Positions 6,650 through 12,180 of a stretch of 12,180 nt of DNA are shown piece by piece. Positions within the stretch are counted from its first letter, which is position 1. Every line of letters begins with the position of its first letter. The stretch lies in contig CAZUQA010000024.1 in NCBI GenBank assembly GCA_964622375.1, positions 1 to 12,180 of the forward strand, written 5' to 3'. Source of the DNA: CAZUQA01 sp964622375. GTDB taxonomy: Bacteria > Bacillota_I > Bacilli_A > Erysipelotrichales > Erysipelotrichaceae. Both the position numbers and the translations under genes were made by a program. A model generated the notes under the pieces. It made no database searches. It saw nothing but the letters and a program-made list of their open reading frames with translations, and had not been told where the DNA came from.

Positions 6650-7456
6650 TTATTCACTGCCTCCTTCAACACCGCTCGACTTTTCTGTTCCGCTGCCGGC
6701 CTCAGGGCTAGCTTCGCTGCTTTCGCTGCCGCGACGTGGTCGCTCAAAGCGATCATTACGCGGACGGCGCGGACGACGATCGTCCCGTACCGGAATACGC
6801 GGAGCTTCGGGGTCTTTGACCATTTCGCCATTCAATACTTCACCGCGGCAAATCCAAACCTTCACTCCCAATCGACCATAAGTGGTGTGAGCTTCCACCC
6901 AAGCATAGTCGATATCAGCGCGTAAGCTGTGCAATGGCACGATACCTTCCAAATAACCTTCACTGCGGGCGATATCATTGCCGCCTAAACGTCCGGACAC
7001 TAAAGTCTTAATGCCTTTGGCCCCGGCCCGCATGACCCGTTGAATCGCTCTTTTTTGTGAAGTACGGAAAGAAGCCCTTTGTTCCAACTGTTCGGCAATA
7101 CTGCGAGCTACCAGTTCGGCATTCAAATCGGGGTTCTGTAATTCCACCACCCGTAGGTTGACGGTTTTACCCCCGGTCAATTTGTTGAGCTGTTTGGTCA
7201 TCTTTTCCACATTTTCACCATTGGTACCGATGACCACACCGGGACGAGCGGTAAAGATAATCACATCCACCCGGTTTTTAACTCTTTCAATTTCCACTCT
7301 GGCGACATAAGCCGCTTTCAATTCCTTTAAAACGAATTCACGAATTTTAATATCTTCAATTAAAAGATCGGCGAAATCTTTATCGGCGTACCATTTTGAT
7401 TCCCAATCACGAATTACGCCGACGCGTAAGCCGATTGGACTAACTTTTTGACCCAT
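6650..7456 (-). CDS. rpsC: 30S ribosomal protein S3 with a low-complexity C-terminal tail
   Basis: S3 lies in the 30S head at the mRNA entry channel, where with S4 and S5 it supports mRNA unwinding. The product has 268 residues, against roughly 215-235 in most bacteria. The N-terminus MGQKVSPIGLRVGVIRDW (1-18), the KH-domain GxxG loop as GTNG (77-80) and the C-terminal domain (GRLGGNDIARSEGY, 155-168; YGRLGVKVWICRGEV, 193-207) are intact. From about residue 223 a tail follows: first Arg/Asp/Pro-rich (224-242), then Ser/Glu/Gly-rich (243-268). The ATG at 7454-7456 is set by TAGGAGG, whose TAG is the rplV stop. The tail's last codons hold the rplP ribosome binding site. Confidence 0.97.
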   Translation of the reverse strand: MGQKVSPIGLRVGVIRDWESKWYADKDFADLLIEDIKIREFVLKELKAAYVARVEIERVKNRVDVIIFTARPGVVIGTNGENVEKMTKQLNKLTGGKTVNLRVVELQNPDLNAELVARSIAEQLEQRASFRTSQKRAIQRVMRAGAKGIKTLVSGRLGGNDIARSEGYLEGIVPLHSLRADIDYAWVEAHTTYGRLGVKVWICRGEVLNGEMVKDPEAPRIPVRDDRRPRRPRNDRFERPRRGSESSEASPEAGSGTEKSSGVEGGSE

Positions 7457-7466
7457 GACTTCCCTC

Positions 7467-7799
7467 CTATCTTTCTTCGACGATCACAGTGATATGTGAT
7501 GTTCTTTTTTTAATCGGTGATGCCTGTCCTTTAGCGCGCGGCATCCAACGCTTCATCGTCACACTCTCATCAGCGTAACAGGCTTTAATATAGAGTTTAT
7601 CTTCATTTAAGCCGTGGTTATGGGTGGCATTGCTGATGGCGGATTTCAGTACTTTAGCACTGAAACGCGCTGCTTGGTTGGTTGTGTATTTCAAGATGGC
7701 TGTCGCCTCTTTAATATCTTTACCACGAATCATGTCCAGGACCAGGCGTGCTTTACGGGCGGGAATTCTCAAGGTTTTTGCTTGTGCTTTAACTTCCAT
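7467..7799 (-). CDS. rplV: 50S ribosomal protein L22
   Basis: L22 has a globular domain on the 50S surface and a long beta-hairpin that reaches the constriction of the peptide exit tunnel. It is 110 residues, the normal length. RIPARKARLVLDMIRGK (11-27) and the hairpin segment MKRWMPRAKGQASPI (82-96) are typical, with no insertion in the hairpin of the sort that gives macrolide resistance. The ATG at 7797-7799 is 3 nt from the rpsS stop, and its AAGAAGG ribosome binding site is inside the last rpsS codons. Confidence 0.98.
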   Translation of the reverse strand: MEVKAQAKTLRIPARKARLVLDMIRGKDIKEATAILKYTTNQAARFSAKVLKSAISNATHNHGLNEDKLYIKACYADESVTMKRWMPRAKGQASPIKKRTSHITVIVEER

Positions 7800-7802
7800 A
7801 TC

Positions 7803-8072
7803 CTAGGCCTTCTTTCCTGCACCATGGCCACCGGCTCGTCGTGTCGGCACGAATTCGCCTAACTTATGACCAACCATGTCTTCGGTTACATAGACCGGCA
7901 CATGTTCTTTGCCGTTATAAACAGCGAAGGTATGTTCTATGAACTCCGGAAAAATCGTCGATCGGCGTGACCAAGTTTTAATTACTTCTTTTTTATTGGT
8001 TTCGTTGAGCTTGACAACTTTCTTCATCAAGTGTTCATCGCAAAACGGACCTTTTTTTAGACTTCTACTCAT
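7803..8072 (-). CDS. rpsS: 30S ribosomal protein S19
   Basis: S19 lies in the 30S head with S13 and contributes to intersubunit contacts and tRNA binding. The product is 89 residues, close to the family's 91-93. It carries MSRSLKKGPF (1-10), TWSRRSTI (33-40) and the signature HVPVYVTEDMVGHKLGEF (57-74), and ends in a basic/Gly-rich tail. The ATG at 8070-8072 follows GGGAGG with a 9-nt spacer, close to the rplB stop TAG. Confidence 0.98.
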   Translation of the reverse strand: MSRSLKKGPFCDEHLMKKVVKLNETNKKEVIKTWSRRSTIFPEFIEHTFAVYNGKEHVPVYVTEDMVGHKLGEFVPTRRAGGHGAGKKA

Positions 8073-8089
8073 TTCTTAGAACCTCCCTT

Positions 8090-8923
8090 CTACTTAGCTT
8101 TTCTACCACGAACTATCAAGTTAGTGGATTTCTTCTTATTATCCCGGGTTTTGACGCCCATAGCTTTTTTGCCCCAAGGGGTCATCGGTGCTTTTCTGCC
8201 GATAGGACTGCGGCCTTCACCACCACCGTGGGGGTGGTCAACCGGGTTCATTACCGAACCCCGGACTGTCGGTCGAATACCGCGCCAGCGATTACGTCCG
8301 GCTTTGCCATAGTTGATTAGGTTATAGTCACCATTGCCGACTTGGCCGATGGTCGCTCGGCAGTTAGCCAAGACTTTTCTGACTTCACCGGATGCTAAGC
8401 GTATAGTCACATAGCTTTCTTCAATTCCCAGAATTTGGGCCGATACTCCGGCACTGCGGGCTAATTGTCCGCCTTTACCCGGTTTCAATTCAATGTTGTG
8501 AATTGTCGTACCTTCCGGCATATTTCGTAACTCACAGGCATTGCCGATTTTTACATCAGTCTTAGCGGCCGAGACTATCGTCTGTCCGACACTTAGGTCC
8601 TGGGGGGCTAAGATATAGCGTTTTTCGCCATCAGCATAATGTAACAGCGCAATATTTGCGGTCCGATTGGGATCATACTCAATCGTCGCTACTTTAGCCG
8701 GTACATCATCCTTGTTTCTTTTGAAATCGATAATTCGATACTTCTGTTTATGGCCACCGCCGATGTGTCGGGTTGTGATCCTGCCATTATTATTTCTTCC
8801 ACCTGTTTTACTTTTTGTTTCAGTAAGTGATCGTAGGGGTTTACTGCCGCTTAACTCTTCATTGGTGAGCGCGGTCATTCCCCGGCGACCAGGAGTGGTT
8901 GGCTTGTATTTCTTAATTGCCAT
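8090..8923 (-). CDS. rplB: 50S ribosomal protein L2
   Basis: L2 is one of the largest and most conserved 50S proteins; it is needed for subunit association and peptidyl transferase activity. From the ATG at 8921-8923 it has 277 residues, a standard length. Conserved features are MAIKKYKPTTPGRRGMT (1-17), GRITTRHIGGGHKQKYR (47-63) and HPHGGGEGRSP (230-240), which contains the functionally important His-rich loop. The start is decided by a perfect AAGGAGG 6 nt before the ATG. The frame is open six codons further to a TTG at 8939-8941, but that would place the ribosome binding site inside the gene. The 60-nt gap from rplW is the longest inside the operon. Confidence 0.98.
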   Translation of the reverse strand: MAIKKYKPTTPGRRGMTALTNEELSGSKPLRSLTETKSKTGGRNNNGRITTRHIGGGHKQKYRIIDFKRNKDDVPAKVATIEYDPNRTANIALLHYADGEKRYILAPQDLSVGQTIVSAAKTDVKIGNACELRNMPEGTTIHNIELKPGKGGQLARSAGVSAQILGIEESYVTIRLASGEVRKVLANCRATIGQVGNGDYNLINYGKAGRNRWRGIRPTVRGSVMNPVDHPHGGGEGRSPIGRKAPMTPWGKKAMGVKTRDNKKKSTNLIVRGRKAK

Positions 8924-8942
8924 TTTCTTCCTCCTTCGCAAT

Positions 8943-8970
8943 TATCCGGAAATAGCGTTTTCTTCCGATA
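8943..8970 (-). repeat. Imperfect inverted repeat in the rplW-rplB gap
   Basis: TATCCGGAA at 8943-8951 and TTCCGATA at 8963-8970 can form an 8-bp stem with one bulged base and an 11-nt loop. It lies 19 nt upstream of the rplB start, in the only long gap in the operon. No T-run follows on either strand, so it is not a standard terminator. It may be an RNA processing or translation-control hairpin (inference). Confidence 0.35.
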
Positions 8971-8983
8971 TTTAATTCTTCTT

Positions 8984-9271
8984 CTAAACGTCAAATAACT
9001 TTATTTCTTCCCCTTCAGCCAGCTTGACAATCGCTTTATGAATAGCTTTGGTTGTACCGCTGTACTTACCGATTCTTCTTTTCTTGGGGTGAACATTAGC
9101 CATATTGATCTTTTCGATTTTGACTTTAAAGATCTCTTCAATGGCTTGTCTGACTTGGGTCTTATTGACGCCTTTGGCAACCTCAAAGGTTACTTTACGC
9201 TGGTTATCATAGTCGCGCATCGTCTTTTCCGTGACGATGGGTCGCAGAATGATCTCTCTGGCATTACTCAT
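8984..9271 (-). CDS. rplW: 50S ribosomal protein L23
   Basis: L23 sits at the peptide exit and is the main ribosomal contact for trigger factor and SRP. The 95-residue product includes ILRPIVTEK (8-16), the usual N-terminal block, and KKRRIGKYSG (63-72) in the extended loop. Its ATG (9269-9271) overlaps the rplD stop TGA by one base (TGATG), with GGAGGT inside the last rplD codons as ribosome binding site, so translation is probably coupled to rplD. Confidence 0.98.
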   Translation of the reverse strand: MSNAREIILRPIVTEKTMRDYDNQRKVTFEVAKGVNKTQVRQAIEEIFKVKIEKINMANVHPKKRRIGKYSGTTKAIHKAIVKLAEGEEIKLFDV

Positions 9272-9900
9272 CAGGCAAATACCTCCATCGCTTCTTTAGC
9301 TGCCGTTTCAGTGAATACCACCATGTCGGCATTCATCACATCGTAAACATTAACTCCATCGACCGTTAACATTAAGGCGTTTGGAATGTTCCGTAATGAC
9401 AGCCAGGTGTTTTCAAAACCTTCTTGATAGGAAACGATAAACAGGGCTTTACTTTCTAATTTGAGATCAGACATTATTTTGACAAAATCTTGCGTCTTTG
9501 GTGCAGCAATCTCAAATTTATCAACCACCATCATCGCTTTATCTATTACTTTTTGACTGAGTATCGATTTGATGGCTAAGCGGCGCACTTTCTTATTCAA
9601 GCGATAACCATAACTACGTGGTGTCGGACCAAAAGCGATACCACCACCCCGCCATTGTACAGCCCGGATTGACCCCTGACGGGCTCTACCGGTTCCTTTT
9701 TGGCGAAAGGGTTTTCTGCCGCCACCCCTGATTTCACTGCGGGTTTTGGTGTCGTGGGTACCTTGACGTTCACTGGCTCTTTGCATAACCACGGCATCAA
9801 ACAACACCTGTTTATTAGGCTCAATGCCAAATACGGAGTCAATTAAATCTATTGTTCCGACTTTAGCGCCTGTTTGATTTACTACGTCTAACTTCGGCAT
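9271..9900 (-). CDS. rplD: 50S ribosomal protein L4
   Basis: L4 has a globular domain and a long loop that lines the exit tunnel near L22. In E. coli it also represses its own S10 operon by binding the leader mRNA; whether it does so here is unknown. The 209 residues are typical. The bacterial loop signature GGGRKPFRQKGTGRARQGS (59-77) and GGIAFGPTPRSY (86-97) are intact. The ATG at 9898-9900 is 3 nt from the rplC stop, and the AAGGAGG ribosome binding site is formed by the last codons of the L3 acidic tail. Confidence 0.98.
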   Translation of the reverse strand: MPKLDVVNQTGAKVGTIDLIDSVFGIEPNKQVLFDAVVMQRASERQGTHDTKTRSEIRGGGRKPFRQKGTGRARQGSIRAVQWRGGGIAFGPTPRSYGYRLNKKVRRLAIKSILSQKVIDKAMMVVDKFEIAAPKTQDFVKIMSDLKLESKALFIVSYQEGFENTWLSLRNIPNALMLTVDGVNVYDVMNADMVVFTETAAKEAMEVFA

Positions 9901-9903
9901 TGA

Positions 9904-10725
9904 TTAGTCCTCCTTCACTTCTTCATTAACTGCTGCTTCTTCACTGCTGACAGTTTCTTCAGTAGCCGCACTATTTTCGCTAACTGAATCTTCAACAGCT
10001 TCCAATACTTCTTCTTCTAAAACCACTTCTTCAACTTCCTCAATTACCGGTTTCTCTCTGTAATCAAGCAAATTGACGGCTTCTTTGGGCTTCCGATTCT
10101 TTACCGTGCTGGTTACTACGACCAAGCCTCTTTTGGGACCCGGAACATTGCCCTTAATCAATAAGTAAGAATTCTCTAGGTCAACCTTGATTATTTCCAA
10201 ACCCTGATTGGTGGTATTAAATCCCCCGTCTTGGCCGGCCATCTTGGTGCCTTTGTTGATTTGGCTGTTGTTTCTACCGATGGTCGCTAAGGAACCCCGA
10301 GCCCGGTGGTGACCGGAACCATGGCTGTGCGGCCCGGTTTTATGATTGTGCCTTTGGATTGAGCCGGTAAAGCCTTTCCCTTTGGAAACACCACTGACAT
10401 CGACAAACTCGCCGGCAGTAAAAACATCGACTTTGACCTCAGCTCCTGCTTCGTACTGCTCCGCCATTTCTACGGACCGGATTTCTTTGACAAAACGTTT
10501 AACTGTGGTATTAGCTTTCTTGGCATGCCCTAATTGGGGTTTGGTAGCTCGCTTTTCATTGATGTCCTGTAAACCTAATTGTACGGCTTGATAACCATCG
10601 GTAGTCAGAGTTTTCTTTTGCAAAACAACATTGCTTTCGGCTACTACCACAGTCACCGGAATCAATGTCCCGGTTTCGCTAAAGACCTGGGTCATACCTA
10701 ATTTTCGTCCTAAAATTCCCTTCAT
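9904..10725 (-). CDS. rplC: 50S ribosomal protein L3 with an acidic C-terminal tail
   Basis: L3 is an early 50S assembly protein whose central loop approaches the peptidyl transferase centre. The start MKGILGRKLGMTQVF (1-15) is the family N-terminus; its ATG at 10723-10725 has AAGGAG 7 nt upstream, so the upstream in-frame GTG at 10762-10764, inside rpsJ, is rejected. Conserved parts include GVSKGKGFTGSIQRHN (112-127), HGSGHHRARGS (135-145), KMAGQDGG (161-168) and GNVPGPKRGLVVV (192-204). The protein is 273 residues against about 210 normally. From about residue 225 to the end there is a tail dominated by Glu, Val, Ser and Ala. The last codons of this tail contain the rplD ribosome binding site, which shows that the frame is read to its end. 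Confidence 0.97.
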   Translation of the reverse strand: MKGILGRKLGMTQVFSETGTLIPVTVVVAESNVVLQKKTLTTDGYQAVQLGLQDINEKRATKPQLGHAKKANTTVKRFVKEIRSVEMAEQYEAGAEVKVDVFTAGEFVDVSGVSKGKGFTGSIQRHNHKTGPHSHGSGHHRARGSLATIGRNNSQINKGTKMAGQDGGFNTTNQGLEIIKVDLENSYLLIKGNVPGPKRGLVVVTSTVKNRKPKEAVNLLDYREKPVIEEVEEVVLEEEVLEAVEDSVSENSAATEETVSSEEAAVNEEVKED

Positions 10726-10738
10726 AATCTCACTCCTT

Positions 10739-11050
10739 CTACAGCTTAATCTCAATATCGACACCGCTGGGCAAATCTAAACGACTTAAAGCATCGATAG
10801 TTTGCGCTGTCGGACCGATAATTTCAATTAAACGCTTATGGGTTCGCATTTCGAACTGTTCACGTGAGTCTTTATACTTATGAACGGCTCTAATGACAGT
10901 CACCACTTGTTTTTCTGTTGGTAGTGGGACCGGACCAACAATTTTCTTAGCTCCATGATCTTGAGCTGCTTTCACAATCTTTTCCGCACTAGCATCCAAG
11001 ATTCGGTGTTCGTAAGCTTTTAAACGGATACGAACAATGTTTTTTGCCAT
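10739..11050 (-). CDS. rpsJ: 30S ribosomal protein S10
   Basis: S10 is a head protein of the 30S subunit and, as NusE, a partner of NusB and NusG in transcription antitermination and transcription-translation coupling. The 103-residue product shows RIRLKAYEHRILD (7-19), GPVPLPT (39-45), SREQFEMRTHKRLI (62-75) and LPSGVDIEIKL (93-103). It is the first gene of the operon. The ATG at 11048-11050 has a strong AAGGAGG with a 7-nt spacer, and a small perfect hairpin lies directly upstream of that site. The TAG stop is followed at once by the rplC ribosome binding site. Confidence 0.98.
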   Translation of the reverse strand: MAKNIVRIRLKAYEHRILDASAEKIVKAAQDHGAKKIVGPVPLPTEKQVVTVIRAVHKYKDSREQFEMRTHKRLIEIIGPTAQTIDALSRLDLPSGVDIEIKL

Positions 11051-11160
11051 GTAAACTCCTCCTTGTCTATTCCTGATAGACCTGCTCCGTAACGAATTCC
11101 CTGACTACAGTCATGACAACGAACACCCGTGTGTCAGCAACCTCGCACATCAATGCAGAC
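11051..11160 (-). promoter_or_regulatory. Probable 5' leader of the S10-spc operon mRNA
   Basis: About 110 nt lie between the proposed transcription start and the rpsJ ATG, with no open frame that looks like a gene. The leader is visibly richer in GC than the promoter region and holds several TGAC/GTCA blocks (near 11102, 11110, 11114 and 11133) that can pair in more than one way, e.g. 11114-11118 with 11132-11136, or 11101-11105 with 11133-11137. Ribosomal protein operons are often controlled through such leaders, but no specific ligand can be named here. Confidence 0.45.
11065..11081 (-). promoter_or_regulatory. Small perfect hairpin next to the rpsJ ribosome binding site
   Basis: On the minus strand GTCTAT-CAGGA-ATAGAC forms a 6-bp stem with a 5-nt loop. 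It ends one base before the AAGGAGG of rpsJ (11058-11064). Its position suggests an effect on ribosome access or mRNA stability; no known leader family was recognised. Confidence 0.5.
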
Positions 11161-11196
11161 GCCTATAATATTACACTAAGTGACATCCGCTTGCAA
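11161..11196 (-). promoter_or_regulatory. Probable sigma-A type promoter of the S10-spc operon
   Basis: On the minus strand TTGCAA (11191-11196) is followed after exactly 17 nt by TAATAT (11168-11173), each matching 4 of 6 consensus bases. A TG pair directly precedes the -10 hexamer, and an overlapping TATTAT is a near-perfect alternative -10 at a longer spacing. Transcription would begin close to 11161. An AT-rich stretch and a 13-bp tandem repeat lie just upstream of the -35. The position ahead of rpsJ supports the call; the exact start is not proven. Confidence 0.55.
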
Positions 11197-11208
11197 GAAT
11201 TATTTTTC

Positions 11209-11234
11209 AGTATTTCGCTATAGTATTTCGCTAT
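11209..11234. repeat. Perfect 13-bp tandem repeat upstream of the S10 operon promoter
   Basis: On the plus strand AGTATTTCGCTAT occurs twice without a gap (11209-11221 and 11222-11234); on the minus strand the unit is ATAGCGAAATACT. The copies are identical and begin 13 nt upstream of the proposed -35. A 13-bp period is a little over one helical turn. It could be a paired binding site for a regulator, part of an upstream promoter element, or a simple replication-slippage duplication. Confidence 0.8.
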
Positions 11235-11238
11235 TATC

Positions 11239-11287
11239 TCTAGTTGAAAACTAGAATTCCCGTTTATTTACTTCTCACTTTCAACTA
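11239..11287. repeat. Overlapping, competing inverted repeats between the SH3 gene and the S10 promoter
   Basis: TCTAGTT-GAA-AACTAGA (11239-11255) is a perfect 7-bp inverted repeat with a 3-nt loop. The segment TAGTTGAAA (11241-11249) can instead pair perfectly over 9 bp with TTTCAACTA at 11279-11287. The two pairings exclude each other. Neither is followed by a clear T-run on the minus strand, so neither is a standard terminator for the upstream gene. The rest of 11288-11328 shows no clear signal. Confidence 0.6.
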
Positions 11288-11328
11288 TTAAAAGCCAATT
11301 TCCTAAAACTGTAGCCAGACAACAAAGT

Positions 11329-12180
11329 TTAATCATCATCTCCCTGTATACTTTCCGCTTTCAGGTACTCCATACTGGTCCAACCAAAACTACCGGCATA
11401 ATTAACATAAACCCAGCCTTTCCGGTCTTTTTCCCATTGTGTCTCACTGACCATACTTCCAAATACTTCTACTTCCCCTTCATAAGGCATGACTAGTATA
11501 ATAGGATCATTGGTTGATGGCCCTTTTCTCAGTCGCAAGCCGCTTTTTGAATTCACTTTGTAGTAGTCGAAGTAAAAATAATACTTCGGTAAAACTAAAT
11601 CAGTAACAAAAGCAAATTGCTCCAGCTCGGCAAGCTTTATCCAACCTTGGTATTTTGCTCCGTCTTTTTCATAAATGATATTAATCCAATTTAAATCTGA
11701 GCTTTGATGTCCGCGCATCAACACTTCTGTCGCAAAAGGTATTTGAACTATCTCAGCGTAGCTATCTGTCGGTCCTTTTCTGAGAGCTGCGCCTTTTTCT
11801 GCGTTGATTTTTGCAGTAACAAGATTAGTGTATATCTCCGGCGGGACTATAACCGACTCAGGGCTTCTACCTATCACTCTAAACTCTCCATTTTGCCACA
11901 GTAATTCGATTGGGCAGATTCCCGGCTTTTCCTGATAGCGGTTTTCAATAAATGCCTGATATAATTCGAACAAGTACTTTACATCGTAAGGATAGTAAAA
12001 AAGGTTATAGTCAATTCCGCTTTCGATATTTGAATATTCAATTCCGCTACCAACGTCATAAATCTCCCAAATAGTAACACGAAAAATCATCAGGTTGACA
12101 ATAAGGCGCTCTTCGCTGATCATCCTAACATCCTTTACTTTATAAACAAAATCATTACTGCCCCCCTTATTTACAAAATA
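11329..12180 (-). CDS. Protein with two C-terminal bacterial SH3 domains (probably cut by the right edge)
   Basis: I do not recognise this gene by name. Numbered from the ATG at 12121-12123 the visible product has 264 residues. The C-terminal half holds two tandem SH3b-like domains, at about 103-168 and 188-255, each starting with a LRKGP motif (114-118 and 198-202) and ending with a Gly-Trp pair (GWIKLAEL, GWTSMEYL); such domains usually bind cell-wall peptides or mediate surface contacts. The N-terminal 100 residues match no family I know, and no signal peptide follows the ATG. The frame has no stop from 12123 to the right edge and encodes 19 plausible further residues, so the gene probably begins outside the window. 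Still, ATG 12121-12123 has an AAAGGA 7 nt upstream and could be the true start. Codon use is more AT-rich than the ribosomal genes. No terminator is visible before rpsJ. Confidence 0.75.
   Translation of the reverse strand, partial: YFVNKGGSNDFVYKVKDVRMISEERLIVNLMIFRVTIWEIYDVGSGIEYSNIESGIDYNLFYYPYDVKYLFELYQAFIENRYQEKPGICPIELLWQNGEFRVIGRSPESVIVPPEIYTNLVTAKINAEKGAALRKGPTDSYAEIVQIPFATEVLMRGHQSSDLNWINIIYEKDGAKYQGWIKLAELEQFAFVTDLVLPKYYFYFDYYKVNSKSGLRLRKGPSTNDPIILVMPYEGEVEVFGSMVSETQWEKDRKGWVYVNYAGSFGWTSMEYLKAESIQGDDD

Noticed and set aside
8924..8941. Longer rplB reading from a TTG at 8939-8941 (six extra residues, Arg/Lys-rich)
   Set aside because: Those codons are the AAGGAGG ribosome binding site of the ATG at 8921-8923, and L2 proteins begin with MAIKKYKP.
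10726..10764. Longer rplC reading from a GTG at 10762-10764
   Set aside because: It would overlap the rpsJ coding end, lacks family similarity, and the ATG at 10723-10725 has a strong ribosome binding site and the standard L3 N-terminus.
433..11050. TAG reassigned or stop codon readthrough, suggested by the high TAG frequency
   Set aside because: Every TAG lies exactly at the conserved family C-terminus, TAA and TGA also end genes correctly, and no TAG or TGA occurs inside a conserved coding region.
11209..11234. CRISPR or other repeat array
   Set aside because: There are only two contiguous 13-bp copies, with no spacers and no cas genes.
11239..11255. Rho-independent terminator for the SH3 gene
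   Set aside because: The stem is AT-rich with a 3-nt loop and no T-run follows on the minus strand; the same is true of the rest of 11256-11328.

Overview
The window carries one long minus-strand ribosomal protein operon, the S10-spc cluster. Its promoter-proximal end is near position 11160 and it runs leftward off the left edge inside adk. In transcription order the genes are rpsJ, rplC, rplD, rplW, rplB, rpsS, rplV, rpsC, rplP, rpmC, rpsQ, rplN, rplX, rplE, rpsN, rpsH, rplF, rplR, rpsE, rplO, secY and adk (cut). To the right lie a 278-base non-coding region with the likely operon promoter and leader, and then a same-strand gene for a protein with two bacterial SH3 domains, which seems to run off the right edge.

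The organism is probably a member of Bacillota (Firmicutes) of moderate GC. The evidence is the zinc-type 61-residue S14, strong AGGAGG ribosome binding sites at almost every start, a zinc-type (CxxC) adenylate kinase, and a SecY that resembles Erysipelotrichia/Mollicutes-related Bacilli by eye. This placement is inference; no search was run. The tuf gene that often sits upstream of rpsJ is not there, so the S10 and str clusters are probably separated.

The genes work as a unit. They encode small- and large-subunit proteins, the SecY channel that receives nascent membrane and secreted proteins, and adenylate kinase. Junctions are very tight (overlap of 4 nt to gap of 22 nt, except 60 nt between rplW and rplB). 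At about half of the junctions the upstream stop codon is fused to, or within a few bases of, the next Shine-Dalgarno sequence, and TAG is the stop in 14 of 21 complete operon genes.

Unusual points: rpmD (L30) is missing between rpsE and rplO; S5, S3 and L3 carry long low-complexity charged extensions; the adk P-loop and LID depart from consensus; and the rpsJ upstream region has a perfect 13-bp tandem repeat, competing inverted repeats and a leader with several possible hairpins. I see no mobile element, CRISPR array, tRNA or rRNA, and no obviously new multi-gene system; the core of the window is a conserved housekeeping operon with lineage-specific modifications.
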